A stretch of DNA of 60,061 bases from Candidatus Omnitrophota bacterium (lineage in GTDB: Bacteria > Omnitrophota > Gorgyraeia > Tantalellales > Tantalellaceae): the NCBI GenBank assembly GCA_016783605.1, contig JADHWG010000004.1, positions 1 through 60,061 on the forward strand, given 5' to 3'. The stretch's first letter is position 1; each line of letters starts with the position of its first letter. This document shows, in pieces, positions 20,492 to 29,586 of this stretch. The notes beneath the pieces were generated by a model, which was given only the letters and a program-made list of their open reading frames with translations, had not been told where the DNA came from and searched no databases. The translations under genes were made by a program, and so were the position numbers.

Positions 20492-21088
20492 ATGGATATT
20501 TTTAAAATTGCCAAATCAAAAACACGGGCGAAGATATTAAAGCATTTTTTCTTGAATAAAAAGGACAAATACTATTTGAGACAATTGGAAAGAATACTTC
20601 GAATCCCCGTGGGCAATATTCGCCGAGAACTTCTTTCTTTAGAAAAGATAGGACTTTTTCGAAAAGAAAAAAAGGGGAAAGAAATTTACTATTTCTTGAA
20701 TACGAACTTACCGATTTTTCGAGAAATTGAAAAGATCATATCCAGTACAATAGGGATCGAGGCTATTCTCAAACAGGGTTTTCAAAGCATAAAGGGAATT
20801 CGGTTTTGTTTTATATATGGCTCGGTTGCAAAAGGAAAAGAAGATTTTTTTAGTGATGTGGATTTGTTTATTGTGGGTGGAGAGAATGAAGAAGATGTAA
20901 TACTTGAAACTGTCAAAAAAATGGAAAAAGAAATTTCACGCGAGATAAATTATACGATTTTTACGGAAGAGGACATAGCGCAAGGACTTAAAAAGGGCAA
21001 AGTGTTTTTAAAGGATGTGTTGAAGGGGCACAAGATATTTTTAATAGGTGATGAAAATGGTATGGAAAAAGTTATTGGAAAGCGGTAA
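20492..21088 (+). CDS. wHTH + nucleotidyltransferase (MNT-like) protein
   Basis: N-terminal winged-helix-like region; GSVAKGKEDFFSDVDLFIVG nucleotidyltransferase motif. Confidence 0.85.
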   Translation: MDIFKIAKSKTRAKILKHFFLNKKDKYYLRQLERILRIPVGNIRRELLSLEKIGLFRKEKKGKEIYYFLNTNLPIFREIEKIISSTIGIEAILKQGFQSIKGIRFCFIYGSVAKGKEDFFSDVDLFIVGGENEEDVILETVKKMEKEISREINYTIFTEEDIAQGLKKGKVFLKDVLKGHKIFLIGDENGMEKVIGKR

Positions 21089-21485
21089 GGTTCAGAAAAA
21101 AAGTATATCGGCGGAGGAAGTAAAAATAGTTCTTGGCAAGGCGCAAAGAACATTGCGTAGTGCCGCACTTTTGTTGGAAGAAGATGAAGAATCAGCGTAT
21201 CAACTGGCATATGAGGCTATGCTGATCGGTGGAAGAGCTTTGATGTTTTCTTACGGCGTTAAACCGCGAAGTGTCGGCGCGCACAAAATTACCGTTGAAT
21301 TCTGTGAGTTGTCTTTGGGAAAAGAGTATCAACTGTTTATTGGAAAGCTTGATCGGGCGCGGAAGAAAAGACATTATTTGATGTACGGTATAGGGCAAAT
21401 CATTTCTTCAACCGAAGCCGCCAATTTGATACAAACAGCGGAAAAATTTTTATCAATAATTGAAAAAGAAGTTAAATGGCACTAA
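21048..21485 (+). CDS. HEPN domain protein, partner of upstream nucleotidyltransferase
   Basis: KAQRTLRSAALLLEEDEESAYQLAYEAMLIGGRALMFSYGVKP; Rx4-6H-like RKKRHYLMYG; overlaps upstream gene. Confidence 0.82.
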   Translation: MMKMVWKKLLESGKVQKKSISAEEVKIVLGKAQRTLRSAALLLEEDEESAYQLAYEAMLIGGRALMFSYGVKPRSVGAHKITVEFCELSLGKEYQLFIGKLDRARKKRHYLMYGIGQIISSTEAANLIQTAEKFLSIIEKEVKWH

Positions 21486-21559
21486 TTTGCTAAGGCTTAA
21501 TGTCGTTTGGGATAATAACGTATATATAAACCGGAAAGATATATCGCGCGGACATAAAT

Positions 21560-22600
21560 ATGACACGATTCAAAAAATACATACTGATGTTGATGAAAGA
21601 CGAGCACGGTGGAGTATGCGGCGCAATTGTTAAAGGAGTTTTACGAATAGTTTCATGGGGATATCTCGCGGTGGTAAAAATTATTGATAAGGCGTATAAA
21701 AACGGGATCAAGCGTAAATATAAAGCGCGCGTGCCGGTGGTGAGTGTCGGAAATCTTACGTTGGGGGGAACAGGGAAAACGCCTTTTGCCGTATTTTTAG
21801 CCGATTTTTTTCTTTCGCGGGGGAAAAAACCGGCCGTTCTAACAAGAGGATATGGGCGAGATGAAAGCGTGATGTTAAAAAATGAAATGCCGCTTGTTTC
21901 GGTTTATGTCGGAGGTGACAGGGTTTTGAGCGCGCGGCGCGCGGTAGAGGACGGGCGCGATTTGCTTATTCTTGACGACGGATTTAGTCACAGGCGAATA
22001 GAAAGAGACTTAAATATCCTTATGATAGACGGCGTGAATTTTTTTGGCAATAGAGCGGTATTCCCGCGAGGAGTTTTGAGAGAGCCTGTTTCCGCCATTG
22101 AACGGGCGGATATGTTCGTTCTGACGAAAGTTGATAGCGCCTCTCGCGCGCGGATAGAGGAGATCCGCTCATTTTTAGAAAAAAACGCGCTCGGGAAACC
22201 GGTTGTCCGCGCGCGGCATAAGCCCTCTTGCTTAACTGATGTTACCGGTGCCGCTTATAGCCTGAGTTCTCTTAAGGGAAAAAGGATATCGGTCGTAAGC
22301 GGAATAGGTGATCCGGATTATTTCGCTTTTTTATTGAGAGAAGAGGGAGCAAAAATAGTCTCGCGCCATGATTATATTGACCATCATGAGTATACGCAGA
22401 GAGATGTCGATGAGATATATCTCGCGAGTGTTTCAAAAAAAACGGAAAACGTAATTATGACAGCAAAGGATTATGTAAAAATTAAAAAATTGGATCTATC
22501 TCGAATGGAAGAGAAAATTTTCATTTTAAACATCACGATTGACGTCACCTCGGGAAAGGAGATTTTAGTTGATAGACTTAATCGCATCATTACTGGTTAG
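21560..22600 (+). CDS. lpxK: Tetraacyldisaccharide 4'-kinase
   Basis: VPVVSVGNLTLGGTGKTPF, LTRGYGR, LILDDGFSHRRIERDLNILMID. Confidence 0.93.
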   Translation: MTRFKKYILMLMKDEHGGVCGAIVKGVLRIVSWGYLAVVKIIDKAYKNGIKRKYKARVPVVSVGNLTLGGTGKTPFAVFLADFFLSRGKKPAVLTRGYGRDESVMLKNEMPLVSVYVGGDRVLSARRAVEDGRDLLILDDGFSHRRIERDLNILMIDGVNFFGNRAVFPRGVLREPVSAIERADMFVLTKVDSASRARIEEIRSFLEKNALGKPVVRARHKPSCLTDVTGAAYSLSSLKGKRISVVSGIGDPDYFAFLLREEGAKIVSRHDYIDHHEYTQRDVDEIYLASVSKKTENVIMTAKDYVKIKKLDLSRMEEKIFILNITIDVTSGKEILVDRLNRIITG

Positions 22601-24524
22601 AGGACTGAACAAAATACTGCACGTTATGCCGATGAGTTTTAATTTATGGCTTGGCAGAAGAGTCGGATCGCTTTTATATATGTTTAGCGGCAAACGCGCC
22701 GACGTCGCGTACGCGAACATTAAAGCCGCGTATTGTCTCGGGCATGATCCTTCCATGAAAAAGAAAACCCCGCTTGAAATGAGACGTCTCGTAAAAAGGA
22801 CTTATGAAAATATGGGCGAAACTTTTGTGGAAATACTTTCAATGACAAAGGCAAATAAAGCGTATATTGAAAAATATGTTACCGTTCGGAATATGGAAAG
22901 AATAGAACAGGCGTCAAAAAATCCGAACGGGATGATATTAGTGTCAGCGCATTTCGGCAATTGGGAACTTAGCACCGCGACAAGCGCCGCCAAAGGGTTC
23001 CAACTGCATGTTCTGACCCGAGACCAAAAGATGAAACGGCTGTATGAACTTTTGAACGTGATCAGGGAAATGATGGGAAATGTAGTGATACGTAAGGGAG
23101 CTGACATAAAAACGTTGTTTAGAGCGCTTAGAGCCGGTAAGGGTATCGGGCTTCTCGCGGATCAAAACGGAGGAGCGCACGGCATTTTGTCCGAATTTTT
23201 CTCCCGCGAAGCGTCAAGCGTTATCGGACCATATCGGCTCGCGCAAAATAGCGGCGCGTGTATACTTCCGGCCTTTATTCATAGGACGGGAGGAAGTCCG
23301 CGTCAGGAACTTGTGCTTGAAGAACCGATGTTTATCGGAAGAGGAGAAGACATTACTCCGTATGTTGATAAATTTAACCGGCTTTTGGAAAAGAACATAA
23401 GACGGTCTCCCCACAGATGGCTTTGGATGCATAAAAGATGGAAAATGACGCCGGAAAAATATGTTGTGGTTTTAGACGACGGCAAAAAGGGACACTTGAA
23501 ACAGAGTTTGCAGGTGGTGAGACAGATAAAAAGCTATAGAAAAGGCGAAGGTTATGCCGATGAACATTTGAAAGTGGAAATTCTGCCGGTCAAGTTTAAA
23601 AATAAAACCGCTAAAACGATATTTAATTTGTCAAATTTGTTTTTTACGCGTTCGCGCCGCGCGGGTTTAAAAAGTTTAAAAAGAGCGCTTGAGGAAGAAA
23701 GCTATAAGCGCCTTTCCGGCGCGTATGCCGACGTTATCGTAAGCTGTGGATCGACCTCGGCGACAGTTAACGTGGTGCTGAAAAAAGAGAATTATTGCCG
23801 AAATCTTACGATATTGGATCCCGGGTTTTTCCTGCGAAAAAAATTCGATCTTGTGGTAGTGCCAAAGCATGATCATGATCGAAAGAGATTTGATGACGAA
23901 AAGACCGTGGTGACATTGCTCGCGCCGAATCTTATAATGCCTTGCGTTTCACGCGGGGCGAATGAAGGGCCCAGATTCGCGTGTATCGGGCTTTTGTTCG
24001 GAGGGGACAATTATTATTTCAGTTTCGATAAGGATCTGACAAAATGTGTCGCGGAAGAACTCGGGAAAATAAACGCGGCGGAAGGCGCGGAAATCCGGGT
24101 TACGACCTCACGCAGGACTTCCGCCGAGGCCGAAAAAACGCTTAAAGAAACTTTGGAGAGAACTTGCGGGAAACTTAAATTCATCTCAGGAAAAGAAGAT
24201 AAAGACGAACATACCGTGGAGAAGATTCTTTCGGCAAGTGACGTGGTTATTGTTTCGGGAGAAAGCATTTCAATGGTTTCAGAAGCGGTGAGTTCCGGAA
24301 AAGCCGTTTTGGTGTTTATGCCGAAAAAACGCCTCCCGGAAGTTACCAAATACGAGAAATTCGTACGCGGGCTCGAGGGAAAAGGATATCTTGAGCGGGT
24401 GTGCCCCGAAGACATATCAAGCAAAGTAACGGACATAATGCCTGAAGTCTTAAGCGGCAGAAAAAAAATCCGCATACCGGACGATAATAAACGAATACAA
24501 GAGAAGATGTACAAACTCTTCTAA
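22569..24524 (+). CDS. Fusion: lipid A acyltransferase (LpxL/HtrB-like) + ELM1-like putative glycosyltransferase domain
   Basis: N-term SAHFGNWEL...HRTGG...HRWLWMHKRW (LPLAT); C-term VVLDDGKKGHLKQSLQVVRQI, SCGSTSATVNVVLKKE, VVVPKHDH, VSGESISMVSEAVSSGKAVLVF. Confidence 0.82.
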   Translation: MIDLIASLLVRGLNKILHVMPMSFNLWLGRRVGSLLYMFSGKRADVAYANIKAAYCLGHDPSMKKKTPLEMRRLVKRTYENMGETFVEILSMTKANKAYIEKYVTVRNMERIEQASKNPNGMILVSAHFGNWELSTATSAAKGFQLHVLTRDQKMKRLYELLNVIREMMGNVVIRKGADIKTLFRALRAGKGIGLLADQNGGAHGILSEFFSREASSVIGPYRLAQNSGACILPAFIHRTGGSPRQELVLEEPMFIGRGEDITPYVDKFNRLLEKNIRRSPHRWLWMHKRWKMTPEKYVVVLDDGKKGHLKQSLQVVRQIKSYRKGEGYADEHLKVEILPVKFKNKTAKTIFNLSNLFFTRSRRAGLKSLKRALEEESYKRLSGAYADVIVSCGSTSATVNVVLKKENYCRNLTILDPGFFLRKKFDLVVVPKHDHDRKRFDDEKTVVTLLAPNLIMPCVSRGANEGPRFACIGLLFGGDNYYFSFDKDLTKCVAEELGKINAAEGAEIRVTTSRRTSAEAEKTLKETLERTCGKLKFISGKEDKDEHTVEKILSASDVVIVSGESISMVSEAVSSGKAVLVFMPKKRLPEVTKYEKFVRGLEGKGYLERVCPEDISSKVTDIMPEVLSGRKKIRIPDDNKRIQEKMYKLF

Positions 24525-24539
24525 TTACCGCCCGGGAAA

Positions 24540-24583
24540 CAACCTCGTAGGTTGAACCTCGTAGGTTGAACCTACGAGGTTCA
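24540..24583. repeat. caacctcgtaggttgaacctcgtaggttgaacctacgaggttcaa palindromic hairpin
   Basis: Direct reading. Confidence 0.85.
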
Positions 24584-24672
24584 ATTGCACCAACTTTCGC
24601 ATGGGGGCACATGCAATGTGCCCCTACGGATTACGAGGTTGTTGGTTGGGTTTGACGATTAAAGACGGAATT

Positions 24673-26766
24673 ATGAATATATTACAACTTGTTCCAAAAT
24701 TGAATATCGGCGGTGTTGAAAAGGGCACGGTTGAGGTGGCGCGTCATTTGGTGCTTACCGGTCATAAAGCGGTTGTTGTCTCGGGCGGGGGGGAGCTGGA
24801 AAAGAATCTTGCGGCTATCGGGGCGAGGCATTATAAAATACCGATCGGCAGGAAAAATCCTTTTATAATGCTTTATTGCTATTTCAAGCTGAAGCATGTC
24901 GTCAGGAAAGAAAATATCAATATTGTGCACGCGAGGAGTCGTATTCCGGCGCTTATCGGTTATTTCGCGGCAAGACGAAGCGGGAGAATCTTTATCACCA
25001 CGGCGCATGGACAATACAGAAAGCATTTTATAAGCAGAGTGATGGGGTGGGGAAAGATAGTTATTGTCGCGAATGAAACCATGGCCAGGTACATGAGAGA
25101 TAATTTTGACGTACCCCTGAGAAAGATCGTTATTGTGCCCAGAGGTGTTGACTTAAAAAAGTTTTCGTTCGAACTGCCGTCAAGACACGTGGGAAAAACT
25201 GTTCGAATAGGGATGATATCGCGATTTACGCCTTTAAAAGGCCATCTCGATTTTTTGAAAGCCGTCTCATATGTTTCAAGAAAAATGCCGAATATAGAAG
25301 TCATTATGATGGGGGACAAACTTTCCGCGAAAGAAGAATATATAAAGAAGATAGAGCTGACTATACGGCGCCTTACTTTGGGAAGCGTTGTAAAATTTGT
25401 GAGTAGTCGAGAAGATGTCGCGAAGGTTATGAGCTCTCTGGACGTTCTTGTATCCGCGAACCGGGAGCAGGAAGCTTTCGGCCGATCCGTTATCGAAGCG
25501 CAGGCGAGAGGACTGCCCGTAGTCGCGACCAGAGTGGGCGGCGTGATCGAGAATGTTATAGACGAGAAAACAGGACTGCTGTCGGAACCCGGAAACCCTC
25601 GGGAGATGGCGGAGAAGATATTGAGATATATAAACGACTTGTCTCTCTCTCAGAAAATAGCTCGCGCGGCAAGAAAACACGTGGAAGAAAACTATTCGAT
25701 CCAAAAGACGATGGCTTTGACAATGGCGGCGTACGCGCGCGCTAGAGAAGAAAAAAAGATACTTGTTTTTAAGATAAGTTCTTTAGGGGACATTATTCTG
25801 GCTACACCGTCACTTAAAGCTATAAGAGAAAGGTATTCCGGCACTCCTTGTGTAAAAGTTCTTGTGGATGTCAGATTTAGGAACGTTTTAACCAACTGCC
25901 CGTATGTAGATGAAGTGATCACATGCGATTTTGCCGAGAGAGACAAGGGCCTCGGTTTTTTAAAACTGGCTGCGAAACTGAGAGCCGAAGACTTTGATAT
26001 GTCGATAGATCTTCAGAACAGCAAGAAAAGCCATCTTTTAGCTTTTTTAGCCGCTATCCCGGAAAGATACGGATACGATAATAAAAAAATGAGCTTTTTG
26101 ATCAACAGAAAAATAGGTCTTCCGGAGAAACCTCTTCAGCCGGTTGAACATCAGTCGTGTGTCCTGGGGCTGATGGGAATCACGCGCATAGAAAACAAGC
26201 TTGAGCTTTGGCCGGATAAGTCTGACGAAGAATGGGTGGAGCAATTTTTTAAGGACAGCTGGCTTAAAGACGGCCAAAAACTTATCGCTTTCAGCATTTC
26301 CGCCAGCCGAAAATGGCAGTCAAAAAATTGGGGAGTTTCACATATGGCGGAAATTGCCGGAATGCTCGCGAAACAAAAAGGAGTGAGGGTTGTTCTTATC
26401 GGCGCTAAAGAAGATAAAGAACTGGGCGAGAAATTTATGAAAAAAACAAAAGCGAAACCGATCAATGCCATAGGCAAAACAAATATCCCGCGAGTTATCG
26501 CCCTTATTAAAAGATGCGATGTGCTTCTCACCGGAGACAGCGCTCCCATGCATATAGCCGCGGCTGTCGCAACTCCGTTCGTCTCTATTTTCGGCCCTAC
26601 GGATCCGGCAAGACACGTGCCGCCCGCTTCAAAGCAAAAGATCTTATATAAAAAACAAAAATGTTCGCCATGTTACGAATCGGTATGTTTAAAAAAAATG
26701 AAATGCATGACAGCCATTAAACCCGCCGAAGTTTACGACGCGCTGGTTGATATGGCGAATGGTTAA
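24673..26766 (+). CDS. Fusion: GT4 glycosyltransferase + GT9 heptosyltransferase-like domain
   Basis: N-term LNIGGVEKGTVEVARHL...EAFGRSVIEAQARGLPVVATRVGG; C-term ILVFKISSLGDIILATPSLKAI...LLTGDSAPMHIAAAVATPFVSIFGPTDPARHVPP. Confidence 0.88.
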   Translation: MNILQLVPKLNIGGVEKGTVEVARHLVLTGHKAVVVSGGGELEKNLAAIGARHYKIPIGRKNPFIMLYCYFKLKHVVRKENINIVHARSRIPALIGYFAARRSGRIFITTAHGQYRKHFISRVMGWGKIVIVANETMARYMRDNFDVPLRKIVIVPRGVDLKKFSFELPSRHVGKTVRIGMISRFTPLKGHLDFLKAVSYVSRKMPNIEVIMMGDKLSAKEEYIKKIELTIRRLTLGSVVKFVSSREDVAKVMSSLDVLVSANREQEAFGRSVIEAQARGLPVVATRVGGVIENVIDEKTGLLSEPGNPREMAEKILRYINDLSLSQKIARAARKHVEENYSIQKTMALTMAAYARAREEKKILVFKISSLGDIILATPSLKAIRERYSGTPCVKVLVDVRFRNVLTNCPYVDEVITCDFAERDKGLGFLKLAAKLRAEDFDMSIDLQNSKKSHLLAFLAAIPERYGYDNKKMSFLINRKIGLPEKPLQPVEHQSCVLGLMGITRIENKLELWPDKSDEEWVEQFFKDSWLKDGQKLIAFSISASRKWQSKNWGVSHMAEIAGMLAKQKGVRVVLIGAKEDKELGEKFMKKTKAKPINAIGKTNIPRVIALIKRCDVLLTGDSAPMHIAAAVATPFVSIFGPTDPARHVPPASKQKILYKKQKCSPCYESVCLKKMKCMTAIKPAEVYDALVDMANG

Positions 26767-26910
26767 CGAATAATAAAGAATCTGATAGGATATAAGGGGC
26801 TGTCGCAAAATACCCCCAAAATGTCATCCTCGCGAACGCGGGGATCTATGATATAAAGTGGGCAGAATGGAACTCTTCATTTGAAGATTGACGAGGTACT
26901 AGTATCACGA

Positions 26911-28014
26911 ATGATGAAAATATTACTTTTAACTACACACATTAATATCGGCGGTGTCGGATTCTATACCGTGAACCTCGCGAAATATCTCCGAAAAATG
27001 GGGCACGAACCGGTTGTGGTCTCCTCCGGAGGCGATCTTGAAGAACTCCTACAAAAAGCCGACGCCAGGCATATTAAGATGGACCTAAAAACAAAAGCGG
27101 AATTCGGCTTTAAAGTCGCCAAAGCGATACTCCCTTTGACCCGTTTGGTCCAAAAAGAAGGTTTTGATGTTATCCACGCCCAGACACGCGTCGCGCAAGT
27201 CGCCGGAGGCATAGTTTCAAAAATTACGCGCGTGCCGATAGTTTCAACAGGTCACGGTTTTTTTAAACACGAAAGACTCTTTCGAAAACTTTTTCCTTTC
27301 TGGGGAGATAAAATCATCGCGATAAGCGAAAGCGTACGCGGACATCTTATAAACGATTTTCATATAGACGAAAAAAAGATAACCGTAGTTTATAACGGAA
27401 TAGAACTTGACCGATTCTTAAGAAAAAACGGTAAAATAGACCAAAATATGAGAGATAAAATGTCTTTAGATCGAGATCTAACGATCGTGGGCGCCATCGG
27501 AAGACTTTCTTCGGTCAAAGGCTACATTTATCTAATCAAAGCATTTAAAAAAGTCGCCGAAAAAAACAAAAACGCGCGGCTCTTACTCGTAGGCGAAGGC
27601 GATGAAAAACCAAAACTGGAAAAAGAAGTGAAAGAGGCAGGATTAACGAATAAAGTCATATTCGAATCAAAAAAAATGGCAACTGAAGACTATCTATCAG
27701 TTATGGATATTTTCTGCCAGCCGTCGATAAAAGAAGGCTTAGGCTTAGCGCTCATCGAAGCAATGGCATCCGGAAGAGCGTGTATAGGAAGCAACGTAGG
27801 CGGCATCCCCGAAATAATAGACGACGAGATAGACGGTATCCTGGTTCCTCCGGAAAATCCGGAAGCTCTGGCAGAAGCAATAACCCGCCTATTGAGCGAC
27901 GCCGAACTAAAACAAACATTCTCCACCCGCGCCCCCCAAAAAGCCCAAACCAAATTTTCCATAGAAGAAAATGCAAGAAAAACGGCGGAAGTATACGAAG
28001 AAGCGAGAAGTTAG
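26911..28014 (+). CDS. GT4 family glycosyltransferase
   Basis: THINIGGVGFYTVNLAKYL; EGLGLALIEAMASGRACIGSNVGGIPEIIDDEIDGILVPPENPEALAEAI. Confidence 0.88.
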   Translation: MMKILLLTTHINIGGVGFYTVNLAKYLRKMGHEPVVVSSGGDLEELLQKADARHIKMDLKTKAEFGFKVAKAILPLTRLVQKEGFDVIHAQTRVAQVAGGIVSKITRVPIVSTGHGFFKHERLFRKLFPFWGDKIIAISESVRGHLINDFHIDEKKITVVYNGIELDRFLRKNGKIDQNMRDKMSLDRDLTIVGAIGRLSSVKGYIYLIKAFKKVAEKNKNARLLLVGEGDEKPKLEKEVKEAGLTNKVIFESKKMATEDYLSVMDIFCQPSIKEGLGLALIEAMASGRACIGSNVGGIPEIIDDEIDGILVPPENPEALAEAITRLLSDAELKQTFSTRAPQKAQTKFSIEENARKTAEVYEEARS

Positions 28015-28252
28015 GAAAAAAATAGTGTCTGCCCCTATTTATGCTAATGTTTTTCCGGAAGAACACAAACAGATCAAAATATTCGCGGCTATTCACGGAG
28101 AGATCATACGGGAATATGTGATGGAGAGTGTACGCGAACGTTTAGAAGGAGAAAAAGAACAGGCGCAGTTAACAGCAATGACTATGAAAATCGATCAGCC
28201 GTTGAAGGAAGTCTGGGAAAACGAAAAGGACGCGGAATATGACAAAATATAA
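27971..28252 (+). CDS. Small antitoxin-like protein
   Basis: RHH-like short ORF, overlaps the following MazF-like remnant; assignment by context. Confidence 0.45.
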   Translation: MQEKRRKYTKKREVRKKIVSAPIYANVFPEEHKQIKIFAAIHGEIIREYVMESVRERLEGEKEQAQLTAMTMKIDQPLKEVWENEKDAEYDKI

Positions 28253-28406
28253 ATGTCGAGATGTTGTTCTTGTCGATGTGATGTTTTCGGATGGATCCGG
28301 GATAAAAAAAAGACCCGCACTTATTCTTCCTTCTTTGGTTACGGGAATTTTTCAAACGATAAATGGGAAACTGATCAATCGAAAGTTAGCTGTATTGGTT
28401 CGTTAG
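28239..28406 (+). pseudogene. MazF/PemK-like toxin remnant (55 aa, apparent internal deletion and truncated C-terminus)
   Basis: ATG at 28239: MTKYKCRDVVLVDVMFSDGSGIKKRPALIL|PSLVTGIFQTINGKLINRKLAVLVR*; N-term and C-term-like segments joined without the middle. Confidence 0.55.
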
Positions 28407-28749
28407 TTTTGATGTAAAGCGATTTATAAGAGTCAATCATATCTTTTATATGTTCAAAGGTATCGGGGTTAATTTCTTCTTTTTTTATAATGTTTTTCGC
28501 TACTGCCATAGATATTAATACATCTTCACAGGGAAGATTATATTTTTTCCAAAGTTCTCTGAAAATACCATTATGAAATTTATGAATTATTTCTTTAAGT
28601 TGGAAACAATCTATTTTTTTTGTTCGCCATCTGTCAAAATATTTAGCTAAATGTTCAGTGTAGTTATCAAGTTCCCGTTTATATGCTACGCTAACCAATT
28701 CCTTTAAATTTTTTTTTATTGGTTTGGGATATTTTTTCATTTTATTCAT
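28375..28749 (-). CDS. Hypothetical protein, probable reverse-orientation cassette
   Basis: 124 aa ORF starting 8 bp beyond a reverse-orientation attC; 3' end overlaps the MazF remnant. Confidence 0.5.
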   Translation of the reverse strand: MNKMKKYPKPIKKNLKELVSVAYKRELDNYTEHLAKYFDRWRTKKIDCFQLKEIIHKFHNGIFRELWKKYNLPCEDVLISMAVAKNIIKKEEINPDTFEHIKDMIDSYKSLYIKTNEPIQLTFD

Positions 28750-28756
28750 TATTTTA

Positions 28757-28825
28757 TGCTAACGCAAAAGTTCACCTGCCGCCGAATGAAGTGAGGGAAC
28801 CAAATAGCGCAGTGATTTGTTATGT
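28757..28825 (-). other. attC recombination site (reverse orientation)
   Basis: Minus strand: ACATAACAAATCACTGCGCTATTTGGTTCCCTCACTTCATTCGGCGGCAGGTGAACTTTTGCGTTAGCA; matches the attC at 35082-35170. Confidence 0.85.
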
Positions 28826-28834
28826 GTTTTTATT

Positions 28835-29053
28835 TTATGAAACCCATCGCAGTGAAGGTTTACGATGAGAATGAACGCAATCAATTAAGTACAGATCTAT
28901 CAAATTCTGGTATGGAATACCTATTTTCTCCGATAGATTCTTAAAATAATCAATTACTTCTACTCCTATCCTCATGGTAACCTGTCGTTTCAACCGTTTA
29001 GCATAAGGATTTTTTCTTTTTTTCATTTTAGCCAGATCGTATTCTTTCTTCAT
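28835..29053 (-). CDS. brnA: BrnA-like antitoxin
   Basis: KRQVTMRIGVEVIDYFKNLSEKIGIPYQNLIDLYLIDC; overlaps brnT. Confidence 0.75.
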   Translation of the reverse strand: MKKEYDLAKMKKRKNPYAKRLKRQVTMRIGVEVIDYFKNLSEKIGIPYQNLIDLYLIDCVHSHRKPSLRWVS

Positions 29054-29343
29054 GATAAACCTCCAATATATTCTTTTTCTTCTCTTTTAGTTGCTTTGCG
29101 AGCGGATATTATTCTTATCATCGATGCGCTTTTTCTATAACAGTGACAAACCAACAAAGCACGTAATTTATAACTCAACCCTAAAAGGAGCAATCTATTT
29201 TCTTTAGAAGAATGCGTGTTATCGTAGAATTCAATAGCATTATCGTCATAAAAAACTGTTTGAGCTTCTTCAAAAGAGACGCCATGCTTCGCCTGATTTA
29301 TCTTATCTTTTCGTTCATCCCATTCAAAACGAAGCTTGCTCAT
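29050..29343 (-). CDS. brnT: BrnT-like toxin
   Basis: FEWDERKDKINQAKHGVSFEEAQTVFYDDNAIEFYD...RIISARKATKREEKEY. Confidence 0.9.
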   Translation of the reverse strand: MSKLRFEWDERKDKINQAKHGVSFEEAQTVFYDDNAIEFYDNTHSSKENRLLLLGLSYKLRALLVCHCYRKSASMIRIISARKATKREEKEYIGGLS

Positions 29344-29344
29344 A

Positions 29345-29378
29345 ATTATATTATACCTATGTCATAATGACATGTCAA
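29345..29378 (-). promoter_or_regulatory. brnTA promoter with palindromic operator
   Basis: Minus strand TTGACA-17 bp-TATAAT; ATGTCAT-A-ATGACAT palindrome (29359-29373) lies in the spacer. Confidence 0.8.
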
Positions 29379-29475
29379 GACTGCTCTCTCTTTTTTTAAC
29401 CATTATATGTCGAATCCGCTTTTAATGGTATTATAGAAGAAAAGCAGAAATAGTCGAGGCTATCCTAACAAAATC

Positions 29476-29505
29476 TTGACAAATCTTCCAAAATTATGCG
29501 ATACT
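29476..29505 (+). promoter_or_regulatory. Candidate cassette promoter (Pc-like)
   Basis: TTGACA (29476-29481), 18 bp, GATACT (29500-29505). Confidence 0.6.
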
Positions 29506-29519
29506 GAGCTTGAAAATTA

Positions 29520-29566
29520 GTGACGTTATCAAAAAAAAGTGGATGCTACATATTAACTGTTATATA
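29520..29566 (+). other. Candidate attI-like region
   Basis: Core-site-like GTTATCA at 29525 and TTAACTGTTATAT at 29554-29565, between Pc-like promoter and first cassette ORF. Confidence 0.4.
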
Positions 29567-29586
29567 AAAAATAAAGGAGAATACTA

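Noticed and set aside
29400-29460. Reading the brnT-proximal sequence (ccattaaaagcggattcgacatataatggttaaaa, minus strand) as the missing attC 3' half
   Set aside because: Only weak resemblance to CCGGTTATTTCAAGCGTTAT; insufficient to claim, left as a test for the inversion hypothesis.
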